Assembly: GCF_017591425.1 (NCBI RefSeq)
Contig: NW_024466307.1
Location: 2,912,001-2,976,000, forward strand
Source of the DNA: Ochotona curzoniae
Taxonomy: Eukaryota; Chordata; Mammalia; Lagomorpha; Ochotonidae
Length of the DNA: 64,000 nucleotides
Direction of reading: 5' to 3'
Shown here: positions 63,392 through 64,000 of the stretch, piece by piece
Numbering within the stretch: the stretch's first letter is position 1
Layout: each line of letters opens with the position of its first letter
Translations under genes and position numbers: made by a program
Notes under the pieces: generated by a model
The model's database searches: none
Seen by the model: the letters and a program-made list of their open reading frames with translations, nothing else
Told to the model about the DNA's origin: nothing

Positions 63392-64000
63392 CCTTTGTCC
63401 TAAAATACATATATATTGTTTACATCAATTAGAGCTTTTTATGGGTTCCTGAAGCTAGAATGGCCATAGGCACAGTGCAGTAGATAGGGCCTCCTCTGTC
63501 ACCCGCTTGAGCTGACCCACTGCCCCATCCTTTGCTGCGCTACAGCCGGCACGGATCCTGCGGGCAGCTGTCTTCGGGCTGCTCCCATCGGGCTGGTCTG
63601 GCTCTCCTTCCGCTTTACTGCTCTTACAGGTACTCACAGGGAGGCTTCTCCCCAGGAGACCTGGCAGCACTAGACCCACCTGTCGCGTCTTTGCACGTGT
63701 GTGCACGCACGCCTGCGGGGTGGCCTTGTCACCAGTGCCTTCCCTGCCAGCCCCTGCTTGACTTCCCAACGCTGCAAGGAGAGAGAGTTTTGTGCAAAAA
63801 CTCAGCCTATATCTTAATCCTTAAACATATTCAGTTTTAACACCTGAACTGCATGCTTTAAATTTGGAAACCAAGACTTTTTTTCTCTCGTTTCCATATG
63901 CCTGGGGAAGGCGGGCGCAAGCAAAGGAATCGGGTTGCGGGATTGAAAGTGGGAAGAAACTCCCTGGCTGTTTTGCTCGTTTGGTCCCATCACGCGAGAA
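63392..64000. other. Unique intronic sequence at the window end
   Basis: No ATG10 exon or repeat was recognised. GC-rich frames at 63455-63840 on both strands are unassigned shadows. Confidence 0.4.

Larger units (their letters stand above)
56520..64000 (+). other. ATG10: ATG10 downstream intron (5' part)
   Basis: This intron begins with GTGAGG in phase 0 and continues past the window. The next coding exon, which should start EHP and contain the catalytic cysteine, was not found. Two minisatellites (56544-56858, 59888-60139), six CSINEs and two candidate conserved blocks lie here. Confidence 0.8.

Noticed and set aside
1..64000. A novel bacterial-type defence or biosynthetic system
   Set aside because: The window is mammalian intronic DNA. 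There are no gene clusters, ribosome binding sites or operon structure.
56520..64000. The catalytic-cysteine exon of ATG10
   Set aside because: I looked for an EHP start and an LHPC motif with splice sites and found none, so the exon probably lies beyond the window.

Overview
The window looks like mammalian nuclear DNA from a lagomorph, most likely a pika (Ochotona). The main clue is about three dozen copies of a tRNA-derived SINE of the lagomorph C-repeat (CSINE) type. The best copies start GGGCCCGGCG, contain the internal block ATGGGCGCCGGTTCTAATCC, and end in AATAAA-rich A-tails. Their body sequence is closer to the pika form than to the rabbit form. This is established family knowledge applied by eye; I ran no database search. 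ATG-initiated frames are short and scattered, repeats dominate, and nothing bacterial or plasmid-like is present.

The only protein-coding gene I can support is ATG10, the E2-like enzyme that conjugates ATG12 to ATG5 in autophagy. Two internal exons lie on the + strand at 41075-41213 and 56422-56519. Both have canonical AG/GT splice sites, and they join in frame through a split Asp codon. They encode a segment matching roughly residues 73-151 of the 220-residue human protein. The catalytic-cysteine exon, the N-terminal exons and the promoter are not visible. The window is therefore the inside of a large gene: at least 41 kb of upstream intron, a complete 15.2 kb intron, and the first 7.5 kb of the next intron.

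Layout. 1-41074 is upstream intron with old L1 pieces (3945-4340, 12805-13095), a probable MaLR-type LTR (6815-7145), many CSINEs, a 69-bp minisatellite (7228-7432), an 8-bp G-run array (16324-16411), an A37/(TA)n tract (31751-31802) and a 35-bp CpG-rich minisatellite (38931-39069). 41214-56421 is the complete intron, with MIR fragments, an L1 3' end (51376-52500) split by a CSINE, and two nested CSINE pairs. 56520-64000 holds a 35-bp pyrimidine-rich minisatellite starting 24 bp after the exon donor, an 18/27-bp minisatellite (59888-60139) and more CSINEs. Several unique AT-rich blocks look like candidate conserved non-coding elements, but that cannot be shown without alignment.

Most interesting observations: (1) the ATG10 exons are very GC-rich at third positions, and their amino-acid changes relative to human run toward GC-rich codons; (2) the window is dense in GC-rich minisatellites, two of which carry arrays of donor-like or acceptor-like splice motifs in the sense orientation; (3) an 11-copy GGG-N5 octamer array is a strong G-quadruplex candidate; (4) all three copies of the youngest-looking CSINE subfamily sit inside or at the tail of older CSINEs, with clear target-site duplications. 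I found no convincing new protein system.
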